DNA from: Larix kaempferi | Lineage: Eukaryota; Streptophyta; Pinopsida; Pinales; Pinaceae | Reading direction: 5' to 3' | Length of the DNA: 64,000 nt | Assembly (NCBI GenBank): GCA_027924585.1 | Contig: BSBM01000007.1 | Location: forward strand, 8,442,001 to 8,506,000 | In this document: positions 44,973 to 57,400 of the stretch, piece after piece | How positions within the stretch are numbered: the stretch's first letter is position 1 | Layout: each line of letters opens with the position of its first letter | The notes under the pieces: generated by a model | Seen by the model: only the letters and a program-made list of their open reading frames with translations | What the model was told of the DNA's origin: nothing | Databases searched by the model: none | Position numbers and translations under genes: made by a program

Positions 44973-46820
44973 ATGGCTGATAGAGGAAAATCTTCCACGG
45001 TCATAGATAACACTGAAAACCCGCTTGAAGAAAACTTTTCAAACAGCCCAGATCTTGGATTAACAGACCAAGAACGCCTCATTTCTGACCCTGAGCCTCA
45101 GGAAGCTTTGTACGCTGTTCCTTTTGCAGAAATAGAGGACTTGAGAAGACATACTAGATCTTACGTTAGACAGCTAGGTGGTTTAAACGCTGTCAACTTC
45201 CTCCCTAAGAAAACTACACCCAGAAAGGAGCCGCAATACACCCGTGATTCAATCCTCGTTCAGAGTTTTGAAGAACTGGTAAATCTGACGTTGGAAGAAA
45301 TCTCCGGCACTCTTAACAAGACAGACCAAGAAAATCTCGAAGAAACTACCATTCCCAAAAGTACTCCACAAGATTCACCCTACAATTCTCCACCAGGGTC
45401 TCCACATCCAAACCCAAACATGGCTATACCTGCTTGGAGAGCAAGGGGGGTGCTGAACCTGGCTGGACCATTCCATAATCTCCCTAAAAACCCAGAAAAG
45501 GTCTTGCCTAAGTACGATCCTGGGAAAGCCATTTCGGCGGAGGATCACCTCAAGAGTTTTTACTTAGCCCTGAACCTTTTGAATGTACAACATGAAGACG
45601 TAGTCTGCAAGTTGTTTCCGTACACATTCGAGCCCAAGGTATCATCTTGGTACTTTAGCCTTCAACCCAGTTCAATCTCTAGTTGGGATGATTTCGAAAA
45701 GTGTTTCCTTAAGAAGTACGGGAACCAAAAGACTGTAGCCACGCTTATGAAAGAACTCTTATCCATGAGAATGGAGAAGAAGGAAAAGGTTCAAGATTTT
45801 AATCAAAGATTCACAACGCTGTTAAATAACTTTAGTGAAGCTAACAAACCCACAGAAGAGTCTTTGATTGAATACTACACAACAGCTCTTGAAGGTCCAA
45901 TCGCAATGTTTGTAAAACGATCCAAGAAGACAACCCTGATAGAAAATTTTGAAGAAGCTAGGAAGGTAGAGGAAGAGGCTGATAGCATCGCTAAACATGC
46001 CTTAGATGTAGAAACAAAACCAGCAGCTAGCAAGAAACCTTTTCTCCTCACAAGAGGCAAGGAAGAACCATCTACGGATATGGAAAATGTAGTTAAAATG
46101 ATGCAAAAATTATCTAACAAAATCGTAGATCTCGAGAAAGACAAGGCTGCTAGTATATCTAGGAAACCTTTCAAGCCATTCTACAAAAGAAGGGAAGACG
46201 GGGAACAGTCTCATCCACCAATGAACACTGCCCCCGTTTTAAACTTGAATGAGATTGGGATGGAGAATTTCTGCACCTTTCACCAAGAACCACACTCGGA
46301 GAAGAGCTGCCCACAATGGATCAATTCCATGAGCTTGGTCATGAATCAAATGTTAGATTCTCAGATCCTAGACCAGGATATTTCTCCAGAGGAGGCGAGT
46401 CCTGAGATTGAGGAACCAACCCCGGACACTACTATGGTGCTATGGGATTGGTTACCTATGACTGAATTAGCAAAAGAGGATCCCATAGATAGTCCTCCCT
46501 CCACCATAAATGTTGCCACTCGCAGCAAGGGCCCAATTGCGGATCCTGTACCAGTCACCATCCCCCATAAGCCTAAAATTTTGAAAGATCCACCTAGGAG
46601 GCATATACCAATCATCCCACCACAGCCCAAAGTAAACCAGACAGCGGCCAAACAGCCAAGTGCTGATGACACAGTCCAACCGAAGGTCACCATGAACAAA
46701 ACAGATCAGTCAATTCTAATTGGGAATGAATCCGATATAGGGTATGATATTATCGAAGATATCAAGAAAGTTAAAGCGAATGTATCAATATTTGACATGT
46801 GTAGCTTGCCCCATCAATGA
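44973..46820 (+). CDS. gag: Gag of nested gypsy element
   Basis: A 615-residue open frame starts 32 bases after the LTR. Residues about 185-290 form a Retrotrans_gag domain (LFPYTFEPKVSSWYFSLQPS then ISSWDDFEKCFLKKYG). The flanks are Pro/Ser/Glu-rich. A weak zinc-knuckle-like segment (FCTFHQEPHSEKSC) lies near residue 430. A TGA at 46818-46820 ends it, but the same frame continues directly into protease, so the stop is either a mutation or a readthrough site between Gag and Pol. The product would assemble particles and bind genomic RNA. Confidence 0.85.
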   Translation: MADRGKSSTVIDNTENPLEENFSNSPDLGLTDQERLISDPEPQEALYAVPFAEIEDLRRHTRSYVRQLGGLNAVNFLPKKTTPRKEPQYTRDSILVQSFEELVNLTLEEISGTLNKTDQENLEETTIPKSTPQDSPYNSPPGSPHPNPNMAIPAWRARGVLNLAGPFHNLPKNPEKVLPKYDPGKAISAEDHLKSFYLALNLLNVQHEDVVCKLFPYTFEPKVSSWYFSLQPSSISSWDDFEKCFLKKYGNQKTVATLMKELLSMRMEKKEKVQDFNQRFTTLLNNFSEANKPTEESLIEYYTTALEGPIAMFVKRSKKTTLIENFEEARKVEEEADSIAKHALDVETKPAASKKPFLLTRGKEEPSTDMENVVKMMQKLSNKIVDLEKDKAASISRKPFKPFYKRREDGEQSHPPMNTAPVLNLNEIGMENFCTFHQEPHSEKSCPQWINSMSLVMNQMLDSQILDQDISPEEASPEIEEPTPDTTMVLWDWLPMTELAKEDPIDSPPSTINVATRSKGPIADPVPVTIPHKPKILKDPPRRHIPIIPPQPKVNQTAAKQPSADDTVQPKVTMNKTDQSILIGNESDIGYDIIEDIKKVKANVSIFDMCSLPHQ

Positions 46821-47297
46821 GACAAACTACTGCATGTTTTACAACCAAAACCCAGCGCTACATTAACAGATTCTCAAGACAATCCTGAAATTAACGAGGC
46901 TAGCATCGGAGGGAAATCCAAGTCCCAAACATTGCCATTTCTGTTGACATTTGAAATTTTTAATCACAATGTTCACAACTGTCTGGTAGACTCTGGAGCT
47001 TCTTCAAACGTTATGCCACTGTCAATTTGTAGGAAAATTAATGGGCAGCCCGTACCATCTCCAGCTCAAATCATACAATTAGACAGGACTGCTGTCAAGG
47101 TTATAGGGGAGATGAAAGATGTTCTAATTAGACTGTCAGCCGACCCTAGAGTCTGTCAATTTATTGACATAATGGTGGTCGATATCCCTGAAGCTTATGG
47201 GCTGATTTTGAGTAGGGATTGGTCTACCAAGTTGAGTGGCTACTTTGCTACTGATTGGTCTCATCTATGGCTGCCTTATCAGAACAGGCAGAATTAG
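46821..47297 (+). pseudogene. Aspartic protease of nested gypsy element
   Basis: Continues in the gag frame after the TGA. The catalytic motif is LVDSGASSNVMP (D-S-G intact, near 46990), followed by GEMKDVLIRL and an ILSRDW-like end typical of retroviral-type pepsins in plant gypsy elements. A TAG at 47295-47297 separates it from the RNase H/RT part. It would cut the Gag-Pol polyprotein. Confidence 0.8.
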
Positions 47298-48690
47298 ATT
47301 AAAGTTCTTAGGGAACCTCATATGAAACAAAACGTAACTCATCTAGAAGAAAAGAATGAGGCTGTAGCTTTCTCTTCCTCGGTCCTGGGAAATTACTTCT
47401 TAGAAATGGATCCGGGTAACTATCAATCTGAAACCTTTTGCCATGAATCAGACAAACAGTCCGATCTCCTTCATTTCTCTCGGACTGATGAGGTTGATTG
47501 TAACATAGTCAATTTGGTTGCTAACACAGACCACAAAGAAACTAACCCAGCTGAACCTAAAGATATCTTTTGGACATTATACTTTGATGGCTCTAAAACT
47601 CTGGAAGGGTCCGGGGCCGGTTGTGTTCTAATGGATCCAAAGAAGAACAAGTATTTTTTGTCTTGTAGATTAGAATTCGATTGTACTAATAATACCGCTG
47701 AATATGAAGCTTTGGTACATGGTTTAAAGAAGGCCATTGGCTTAAATGTTAAGTACCTGAAGGTTTTTGGTGACTCCGAGATAGTTGTCAGACAGGTAAG
47801 GGACACCATTCACTGTCTCTCACCTCACTTGAAAGGTTATCAGGCTGAGGTATGGGATTTAATCATGCATTTTGACGCTTTCAATATAAAATCAATTCCT
47901 AGATTGCAAAATTCTGCTGCTGATTTGTTAGCAACCTCTGCTTCTAGATTGGTGCCGTCAAATAATAAATGCTCAATTGAATTGATTTTCAGGCCTTCCA
48001 TTCCTGATAACATCACGAACTTCAGAGTCTTCGATGATGATGAGCAAATTATCAGCTTCCTGACAAACGAAGACAGTTTTCAAGGAGCTGCAATAGATGA
48101 GGAAGAACATGATGCTGATTTGATGAAGGAAGAAGACGAGAAAGGAAATTTCATGCCAAAGGGGGTAAGGTCCCTCGAAATGCTTTTCGATCTTCAAAAT
48201 AAGTTCAAAAGACCAGCTAATACCAAAACTAACAGCTCCTCAATGCAACATGAGTTGGTTAATTTGGGTACCGAGGCCGAACCAAAATTTGTCAACCTTG
48301 GCAAATGTTGTTCACCGGGAGAAAGAGATAGGTTCATTAAGTTGTTTAAACAGTACAAGGATGTTTTTGCATGGACCTATGAAGATCTGAAAACCTATGA
48401 CATCCGCATCATTCAGCATGTTATACCAATGAAAGTGGGTGTCAAGCCATTTCAGCAGCAATTAAGAAGGATGCATCCCACTCTTGAACCGCTGATCCAA
48501 AAGGAATTAAAGAAACTCCTGGACGCTAAGATAATCTTCAAAGTTCGGCATTCCGAATGGGTTGCAAATTTGGTGCCCGTAAGGAAGAAATCGGGAGAGA
48601 TTAGGCTGTGTGTAGACTTCAGAAATTTAAACAAAGCTTCGGATAAAGACAACTACCCCGTTCCTTCAATGGAGCAAATCCTACAAAGGT
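47298..48690 (+). pseudogene. pol: Extra RNase H plus N-terminal RT of nested gypsy
   Basis: Same frame as gag and protease. The first domain (about 47568-47965) is an RNase H of the type added to Tat elements, with D (47586, YFDGS), E (47700, NTAEYE), D (47772, FGDSE) and D (47922, AADLLA) all present. RT begins about 48300 (FAWTYEDL, then WVANLVPVRKKSGEIRLCVD), and the frame is lost near 48685-48690 at CAAAGG, resuming in another frame. The unusual point is RNase H upstream of RT. It would remove the RNA strand during reverse transcription. Confidence 0.82.
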
Positions 48691-49840
48691 GTCAGGATCT
48701 GAATTGTTTTCTCTCCTCGATGGTTTCTCTGGCTATAATCAAGTGTTAGTGGCCGAAGAAGATCGTCTCAAGACTACTTTCAGGACTAAGTGGGGAACTT
48801 TCGCTTACAGAAGAATGCCATTTGGTCTGATAAACGCTGGGGCTACATTCCAAAGGGCGATGGATATTGCCTTTCGAGGTTTGGGTGGGCAATGTGTTGT
48901 TGTTTACTTAGATGATGTGACAGTCTTTTCGAAGAAAAGGGAAGATCATGTTGTTCATCTGAGGCACATCTTTGACCGTTGCCGGAAGTATGGCATGTAC
49001 TTAAATCCCAAGAAGAGCGTGTTTGCTGTACCCGAAGGTAAGCTCTTGGGTCATATCATCTCCAAAAGGGGAGTGTCAATCGACCAGGAAAGGGTCCAAG
49101 CCATTAATAAGATTCTAATGCCTCACAACAAAAAATCTATGCAGTCTTTCATGGGCACCATCAATTTTGTCCGCAGATTTGTTCCGGATTTTGCACAAAT
49201 TGTTAAGCCATTGCAACAGATGGTTAAACAAAGCATACAATTCAAGTGGACAGATTTGGAGAAGGACGCATTTAGAGATATCAAGGCAGCTGTAGCTAAA
49301 GCTCCTTCCTTAAGAAGTCTAGATTTCGACAAAGATTTCATCTTGTATACCTTCGCTTCGGATGACTCTCTCGCGGCCGTACTCATGCAAAAGGTGGAGT
49401 TGGGGGATGAATACCCAATTTCGTTTATGAGCACTGGTCTGCAGGGGGATGAGCTGAACTATCCCGTGGTGGACAAGCATGCCTATGCGGTCTTCAAAGC
49501 AGTCAAGCAGTTTAGGCCTTACATTTTGAAGAACAGAACTAAAGTCATAGTTCCCCATCCAGCCGTCAGATCCCTTTTCGTTCAAAAGGAATTGGGAGAG
49601 AGGAGAGGGAACTGGGTCACAGCGCTGCAGGAGTATGATTTGGAATTTAAACCGGCTACAATCATCAAAGGACAAGGTCTATGCAAGTTACTGGCGGGAA
49701 ACTCGACTGATGAAGAGCACCATTGGAGAAATGAAGCTGAGCTCAATTCGGCTGAGGTATGCCATATCTTTACAGCTCCCCAGTCATGGTATAGGGATCT
49801 AGTACACTATTTGCAGCAGGGATATCTACCCGAACACTAG
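48689..49840 (+). pseudogene. pol: RT core and degenerate gypsy RNase H of nested element
   Basis: Continues RT after the frameshift: LLDGFSGYNQ (catalytic Asp at 48719), RRMPFGLINAGATFQRAMD, and YLDD (48905-48916), so the RT catalytic triad is intact. The connected gypsy-type RNase H (from about 49330) reads LYTFASDDSLAAVLMQ, with Phe (49352-49354) where the first catalytic Asp should be; VVDKHAYA and VIVPHPAVRSL replace the EKE and TDH motifs. It therefore cannot be catalytic and may act only as a tether. A TAG at 49838-49840 ends the frame ahead of integrase. Confidence 0.85.
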
Positions 49841-51043
49841 AATTCTAAACAAAGAAGGGCACTCCGCTTGAAATCGGCACCCTATCAAATCATTGATGGG
49901 ATTCTTTTTAGAAAGAATTATGATGGAGTCCTTCTTAGATGTTTGGAAAAGGAAGATGCAAACAAAGTTGTCAAAGAATTGCATGATGGCCCCGCAGGTG
50001 GCCATTATTCAGGAGAGACGACAGCACACAAGATACTGAGAGCGGGCTATTACTGGCCCACTCTGTTTCGAGATGCCCACACATACGCACGAAACTGTGA
50101 TGTATGTCAAAGAAGCGCTGGGAAGTTACCTAAGGCCGCAGGCCCATTGCAGCCGGTCATCATCTCTGAACCTTTTGAGCAATGGGGCATAGATGTTATC
50201 GGAGAAATAAATCCAAATTCTTCATTGCAACACCGATACATTCTGACGGCTACCGATTACTTCACCAGGTGGACGGAGGCCATCCCGTTGCGCAAGATCA
50301 ATGAAGACGCAGTTATCAGCTTCTTGAAAGAGAACATCATAACCAGGTTTGGGGTTCCAATTTCCCTTGTTTTTGATAATGCTACTTATTTTTCATCTTG
50401 CAAGATAAATGAATTTGTTCATGAATGGGGAATTAAGTTGCATTATTCAACCAATTACTACCCTCAGGGAAACGGATTAGCTGAATCCTCAAACAAGAAT
50501 CTGATTCGAATCCTCAAGAAAACTGTGATAGAAAACCAGAGGAGTTGGCATGTGGCTCTCCCAAACGCCTTATGGGCAGATAGAGTAACCCCAAAGAATG
50601 CTTTAGGTGTCTCCCCTTTCACTCTCATCTATGGCAAAGAAGCCATACTTCCCCCAAACATCTTACTGCCATCCTTGCAATTGTCCCAAGCCTCTCGGGG
50701 TTCTGGTAATCAAGCCTTGCAATCCAGGATCAACACCCTGCTTCAACTGGAAGAAGCCTGACACAAAGCTAAAGATCGATTCCATCAACACCAGGACATA
50801 GTTAAGAGATGGTTCGATAAGAGGAAGTCCGGCAAGAGGGATTTTGAAGTCGGGGACTTAGTCTTGAAATGGGACCATAATCATGAGGGCAAAGGAATGC
50901 ATACGAAATTTCAACATCTATGGGTAGGCCCGTACCAAATTTCTGCAAAATTAGGCCCATCCACTTATAAATTGACAAATCTCGAGGGAGAGGAAGTATC
51001 CCTTCCGCTCAATGGCCTCGCTCTGAAACGATATTTCGCATAG
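49841..51043 (+). pseudogene. Integrase of nested gypsy element
   Basis: Same frame as the RT core. An HHCC zinc region (ELHDGPAGGHYSGETTAHKI .. CDVCQ) precedes the catalytic core with D (50192, GIDVIG), D (50375, FDNATYF) and E (50483, LAESSNKN), 35 residues between the last two, as expected for DD35E. A TGA at 50759-50761 breaks the frame; beyond it are VGDLVLKW and the WVGPYQI (GPY) motif, ending at TAG 51041-51043. No chromodomain follows. The enzyme joins the cDNA to the target with a 5-bp duplication. Confidence 0.85.
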
Positions 51044-52097
51044 TCTCCTCGAGACTTCCTGTACATAAATAAGGTTGTCTTTTCGCTTTCGCTTTTAGCT
51101 GTTTTATTTTTTTTTGGCCATGTTGTTTCTTTCTTTGTTATTTGAACTTTCAATAAGCATTGTTTTCTGAAGGCCCCTTTTGTTGAGTTTCCCGTTGAAG
51201 ATAGCTCTCTCAAAGAAAACTCGCAACCCATGAGTCTGGAACCTTGCTCGGTAAAACCGGTCCGCTGTGCTCTCGCTGAAATGTTAAAAAAGGAGGAAAG
51301 CCTACCCTGCTAGTCACACTAATCCTGTTCAATAGCAGAGACCCATGGCCATCTTCACTACTATCGTTGGGCTCCACCCACTCTCACACTTTAAAGGCAT
51401 CTCAAGAAGGTTACCTAAGTTGGACCCGTGGAAAGTGGCACCTCTCGAGGACATAGGGTATTGAGATGACTCCATGCTGCAGATTTAAAAGCCAAAATGG
51501 CCTACATCCAAGAGTTTGTTTTCCAGGGATTCTCGCCTCAATCAAAGCAGGGCTGAGACAAAATCAAAAGGGACATGTAAAATCAAGAAGGCTGTCCAAA
51601 AGGCCCAGCTCAAAATGGGCTCCTCTCCGTCCGTGAAGTTTGATCAAATCAATAAAACCTCTAACTCACACAAAAGGACATTATGGATTGAGGAGCCCAA
51701 ATCAAAGATCCGTCCAAAAGAAGATATCCCTGGAAGGCTCAAACAACTAAGCTGTCCAAAGTACAAGCATCCCAAAGGGTGCCAGCAGCATGGGAATGAG
51801 GAACAAGAACAATAATGTCCATGAGAAAGTGTTGCAAATCCTGTGGAGCCCGGCAGTAGTGACCATTTGAGGGATGACCCTCCTAAAATGAATCTCATAT
51901 GCTGGCCCTCTGAGAGTGGTGAAGATGCCTCGGTCAAAGCTCCCCTTTCCCCAACGGCTAGCAGGAAAAGTGCTCCTTTCCCCGCATGAGTCTAAAATGC
52001 TCAGCTGAGTAGTGCACCCGAGATGGATGTTTTAATAAGGTTCCGGACCATGTAGGGTATTTTTTTTAGAGATCTGTGTTCGCCAGCGACTCGCCAG
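51044..52097 (+). other. Nested gypsy 3' untranslated region
   Basis: About 1 kb without a coding domain. Two 15-base motifs (51622-51636 and 51666-51680) are shared with 34567-34613. The bases before the 3' LTR (GTTCGCCAGCGACTCGCCAG) are not purine-rich, so no polypurine tract is visible where one is required. Confidence 0.6.
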
Positions 52098-52324
52098 TGT
52101 TGTTGCAGCAAGCCCCCCCCCCAAAAATTTTGAACATGTTGGGGCCCCTCCTTCTATTTTTATAGAAAATTTGCCTGACAAGCCTTCCCAGCCGTTAGCT
52201 CTTTTTTTCAACATAAAGTTTTACTCCCCTGCTGAACAGCTTGCCGTCAATCCTTCCATGTTTTCCCCAATGAGCCAAAAGATAACTTAGTTTTTTCCCC
52301 AAACGTTTTGGGAATAATTCGGAC

Positions 52325-53490
52325 ACTGTCCCGAAACGGCGGGAGTCAAACGTCCAACCTTTCCGAAAGAAGGACTTGGATTTTCTTTGCCAAAATCTGC
52401 AGAAGCCATTGGGCAGGACCAGCCGAAACGGCGGAAGCTTTCGCCCAAGCCTTCCACGACCACGGAAAGGCTCGAGTTGTTCTCCCGAAACGGCGGGGAA
52501 TTCAACAAAGTCACCCGAAACGGCGGAAGCTATTCGGATAAACTTGCCGAAATAACACAAAGAGATTCATCAACTTCTTCCGAAGTAAAAAGACTTGGAA
52601 ATTTTTCGATCGTTGCTTCTGCGGAACGGTTCAAGCTCCGAAACGGCTTAGCTCTCGAAACGGCGGAGCCTTTCACTCGAGTTTCCTTTCCGCAACCGCG
52701 GAAAGGTTCCGGCTTTCCTCCCGAAATGGCGGGACACATTCGCCTTAGTCTCCCAAAAAAACACTTAGAACATTTTACAACCGTCTGCGGAGAAATTGGA
52801 GTTCCCTTCCCGAAACGGCGGGGACAGTTAAAAAGAAAAAACGCTCCGAAACAGCGGAAGAACTTAGGAAGGATGCCCGAAAAGGTCGAATTGATTTGTT
52901 AAAATTGCGGAAGGTTTTGGTGAAACCCTTCCGAAACAGTGGAAGCCATCCCCATAAGTCCCGCGGAGGAATTCACGATTTCCTTCCGAAACTATGAAAA
53001 GGACTTAGATTTTTTTCAAGAAGCTGTCGCGGAGGCCTTCAACCTTTGCTCCCGAAACGCGGAAGCCTTCGGGCTACCCTTCCAAAACGGCGGAAGCCAA
53101 TCGCTTAAACCGCTTGGCAAAGGACTCCGAAACGACCCCGGGTGAATGCGTGAAAGAATATGAGTTCTGCTCCCGAAACGGCGGGAGCTATTCGTATAAA
53201 GCGCCCGAGGAGATTTAGCGAAAGCCTTCCGAAACTAGCGGGAACCTTCGCCAAACCTTCCCGAAAATCAACAAGACTTCGAATACTTTTTTGGTTCGCG
53301 GAAGCTTTCGCTAAAAGCCTTCCGAAAAACACCGGGAGCTTTCGCTATATCGTTCCGAAAGGGCGGAAGCTTTGGGCGTTACCTGTCCGCTACGCGGCGG
53401 TCTCTCGCGGAAGGCTTCGAGTTTCCTTTCCGCAAGAAGCCCCGAAACGTCGGAAGCTTTCATTGAACCCTCCCGCAACGGCAGATACGA
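52325..53490. repeat. CpG-rich hairpin-motif array, right LTR
   Basis: Counterpart of 38710-39690 with additional CCGAAACGGCGG units at about 52485-52690. Confidence 0.85.
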
Positions 53491-53610
53491 TTCGCAAACT
53501 GGCCCCCGCGAATGACGGTTGCACGAAAACCGAGATCGTTTGACATGACCGCTACGCGCGGCGAATTTAAAACTTGTTTTAATCACACCAACTACCAAAT
53601 TAAAGGCTCA

Positions 53611-53633
53611 CACGTGCCCATTCTTTATAAAAT
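53611..53633 (+). promoter_or_regulatory. G-box and TATA box, right LTR gene copy
   Basis: CACGTG 53611-53616 and TTTATAAAAT 53624-53633, unchanged from the left LTR. Confidence 0.6.
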
Positions 53634-53767
53634 ACGGTAGGGGCTTGACCAACACACTATTGTTTTTTGAATCAGCCAACGACGTGCGATACCGTGCAAA
53701 TCGCTCTAGCTCACCTCGCTCGTCCGTGCTCGCGGCCATCTTGCTCAAGCAATCCCCACGGTGCCAG

Positions 53768-54368
53768 GTAGGATTCTAACCCGGAATTTTGCCATTGGGT
53801 TGTCGTTTGTGGGAAAACAACAGGTCTTAGTGGGGTTTTGACGGGCAAAACACCCGTAAAGGGCTATGTTTTACCCGTCAGATACAGTTGAATGTTTAGC
53901 CGTCATACAAAACGTCATAGGCATCGATTTAAACATTGGCATGACTTATTTTATTAAGCCAAGGTGGTTGGTGTAGGCCGTTAACCTTGTCCGTTTTACC
54001 CCCGGGCCGCGTGCCTCTTTTTGGAGAATTTGTCGAAACCCCATGGGCTTTCCAGGTCCCTGGCCGTAAACTCCGGACTTAAAAACCTGGGCCCTTCCAT
54101 AAGCCTCAGCCCCTACACGCGAGCCGAAACCCGTGGATGTTCAAGCCACGTGAGCCGAAACCGGAAGCCAATCGCTTCCGCAAATCGCCTATCGGCCCGA
54201 AAACCATTAGCTTCCGCAACATAGCTTATCCGAGACTCGTCTTTTAAGAGCTTCAAATGTTTCAATTTGTGTCTTATGTTGAAATAATGTTTTGCTTCCT
54301 AAATATTTGCTTCAGTGACTTATCTCATTGATATTAAAACGATGTTGCTCTCTGCTAAAACTTTACAG
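53768..54368 (+). other. Probable leader intron, right LTR gene copy
   Basis: Donor CCAG|GTAGGA and acceptor CTTTACAG match those of the left copy. Confidence 0.45.
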
Positions 54369-54420
54369 CCTGTTGCTCAAATAATGACTTTGATATGGAT
54401 ATTATCAGGGATAAATCAGG

Positions 54421-57400
54421 ATGCCGAAAACCGGTAAGAAGAAGGCGAAGATGACAGAAAAGAAGCCTGCCCCTCCCAAGATTGAAACCTCGCTCCAGGA
54501 CACTAGGTGCACCACTGGTGTCCCTCCAGAAATCAGATGGGGAGACATCTACAGAATGATCCGGGACCAAGAAATCCCAGATATGCTGCTAGAGGAAGCA
54601 CCAATCTATCTTAACATCAGAGCCTCAGGCATAACTAGAGCCGCTACCCCGCCCTGAGCTGTTCCCCTGTGCTGAAGTGATCGAGTGGATACTCCAACAT
54701 GCAGATGCTGAAGGGAGAGTGATAAACGATAGCGGGAAAATGGCTATCGCCTCGTTTCAACCCGCGTATATTGCGGCAGCCTACATATTTCCCCGTGTCC
54801 AACAAGCTCTGACGGACGAATGGTTGGGCCAAATGGATAACGTCGAGATGGCCAAGAAGCTATTGAGGGGAGGGAAGCATTTGAGGAAGAAGGGAAATGA
54901 TGAATATGACGTGCAGAACCTGAGGGTCCCTTTCAGATTGATCGCTTTAATGCTGTGCAGAATCTTCGGCATGCCCGATGGCACAGTATACAAGATTCAG
55001 TGGGTCCCTATCATTCACTATGTGGCATTTCAGGGGATAGTGTTTGATTGGGCCACTATCTTGTCAGATAGTCTGGCCTCAATGATAAGTGCTGCTAAGC
55101 CCGGGCTGGCCTTGAAGAAGGCTGAATTCCTCATGTCTTCATACCTGATAGATTGTATCTTGGCCAAGATAGAGTTCCCCAAATTAGGGTGTGCATGGGA
55201 TAGGGCCACCACCCCGGTCTATGTCGCATTCAAGATGTTGTGGGCTCAGAACTACAAGCCCAGCTACAAACTCATCTGTGAGGGGTTCATCATGCCCCTA
55301 TACGAGAAAATGTTCAAGGAAGAACCAAACTGCCTGTCACAAAATTCTTTGGAAGTCCTTGGGGATTATGGGGACTTTTACTTTTCAGAACAAGGTACCT
55401 ACCTGAGAATGTTCGGAGGGACGAAGCCCCCATACATATTGCCGCAGTACGCCACAGACTATGTGGTGCTCAAGGAAGCAGTAAGAAAACTCTTCTTGGA
55501 TGGGATTGGAGCATTCCTCCACAAGCTACACAAGGCTTCCTTTCCCCCCCTACCTTTCTGCATAGGTGCTTACAAGTTTTCAGGGGTGGCCTCTGCCGAC
55601 GAATTTGTTCAAGAGTTGAAGGCCTTCCACTTCGGCGAGGTCATCTTCCACAGAAATGACAGAAAGGGTAAAGTGGCCGAGCATTGCAAGGGGAACTATG
55701 CTAACTTCGAATACTCCCACTACCCCGATGCCGAGGAGGAAGCATTCAGAGGCATCAGCAACATGACTGAGCTACGGATCTGTCGCCAAAGTACTGGAGC
55801 GAGCTCTAGTTCAACCAAAGCCCAGAAGACCATCCAGCAAAAGGAGAAAGAAGCCAAGGATGCCCGAGCTCAGGAAGAGCTCAGATTAAGAGAAGAGGCA
55901 AGGTTACAAAAGGAAGCCGAGGAAGCAATAAAGCAACAAGACACTGAAAATGAAAGACTGTGGAAGGAGGCTGAAGAAGCCCAAAAGCAGAAAGAAGCAG
56001 AGACTGAGCAAGCTGAAGCAAGGAAGAAGGCGGAGGAAGAATTGAAGGCAAGAGAAGACACCGAGGCAGGTGGGTCTGGTGTACAAGACATGGAGATAGA
56101 CACCTCTCAAGCAGGTGGCTCTGGTACCCAAAAGGAAGGAGCAGACCCCGCTCAGGAAGTCCGAACCCCACCTATGGAAGAAGACATAGACATCATAAAC
56201 CGACCAATTGTCCCATACACTCCATCTGGGAAGCGTATGGTCTCCAAATGGAATGAGTTTGTCTATGACAAGAAAAGGAAAACAATGGTCCTCCAATCAG
56301 AAGAGAGGATTAAAAGTCCCTTCCATGATGACATAGTTACTCACCGAGAGGTCGCTGTCATGCAGAACACAGATGCAGATCCCATCGCCATGGCATCCGC
56401 AGTTATAGCAACAGCACAGGCATCATTTGCCAATGTAGGGGTTATAGTCAAAGAAAATATATTGACAAAGAAGAGAGCACGCACCCTGCAACAAAATGTG
56501 GCTAATGAGCAATCCCAAAGGGACCTGGCAGTAAACAAATATAATTGCTTGTACGCTGAGCATAGGGAGCTGTCAAACAAGTACAGTCACCTGGAGGAAG
56601 AAAAGGACCAGCTAGCACTCCAGATAATGATTGCAGAAGTGGAGAAGAATGAAGCAGAAGAAAAGGCTTCCCAGTTAGAAGCAGACAAGCAGACATTAGC
56701 TGAGCGTTTAGAACAAGCGGAGAACAGAACCTTGGACATGTCTCCCTTCCACGAGCTGTCATGCAATATCCTGCAGCAAGTGTATGGCTCTCAAGAGCTA
56801 ATCACTGACGAGGTATGCAAACTCAAGGCCATGATGGGTAGGCTAAAAGAGGTCAATACGGAAGCCCACAGGCTCAAAGCTAAGAATACCCGTGTCAAGG
56901 CAAATGTCATAAGTCAGATGGCATGGAGGGAAGGGAAAGGAGGTTTCCCCCCGCATCTTCCTTTTAAGGCCGTGGAATATTTTAATGAAGATATAGCCTT
57001 GTTGGAGTTTGGTAGAAACTGTGCCAATAAGCTAATGGCCAGTGTGCAGAGGACAACTGATAGAATCAACAACCTATAGCAAAAGCTCAAAGGAGTCCAT
57101 GACAACTGCACATTGAGTTTCCCTTAGACCCTAGAAGACTTCCCGGAAAAGGAGCAGCGGTTGTCTCAACTGAAAGAAGAGCTAGGCGTCCAGATGGAGT
57201 ATGTGAAAAGCATTGATGTCCTGGCCATGGATGATCTCCAACATTACATCGGTTCATCAACACTTCACAATCATCTGCTGAAGGAAACATATCAAGTTGC
57301 TGTAGCAGAAGTACAAAGCATTAAAATAGAGCTCGGGAAGAATGTAACTTCTCAGAAAATCCTGTTTCCTGCTACAGCAAACATAATCATCAGGGACACA

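Noticed and set aside
50607-50801. Overlapping frame inside integrase
   Set aside because: Shadow of the integrase coding sequence.
51516-51815. Basic ORF in the nested gypsy 3' untranslated region
   Set aside because: No recognisable domain and Lys/Ser/Gln-rich composition; treated as untranslated.
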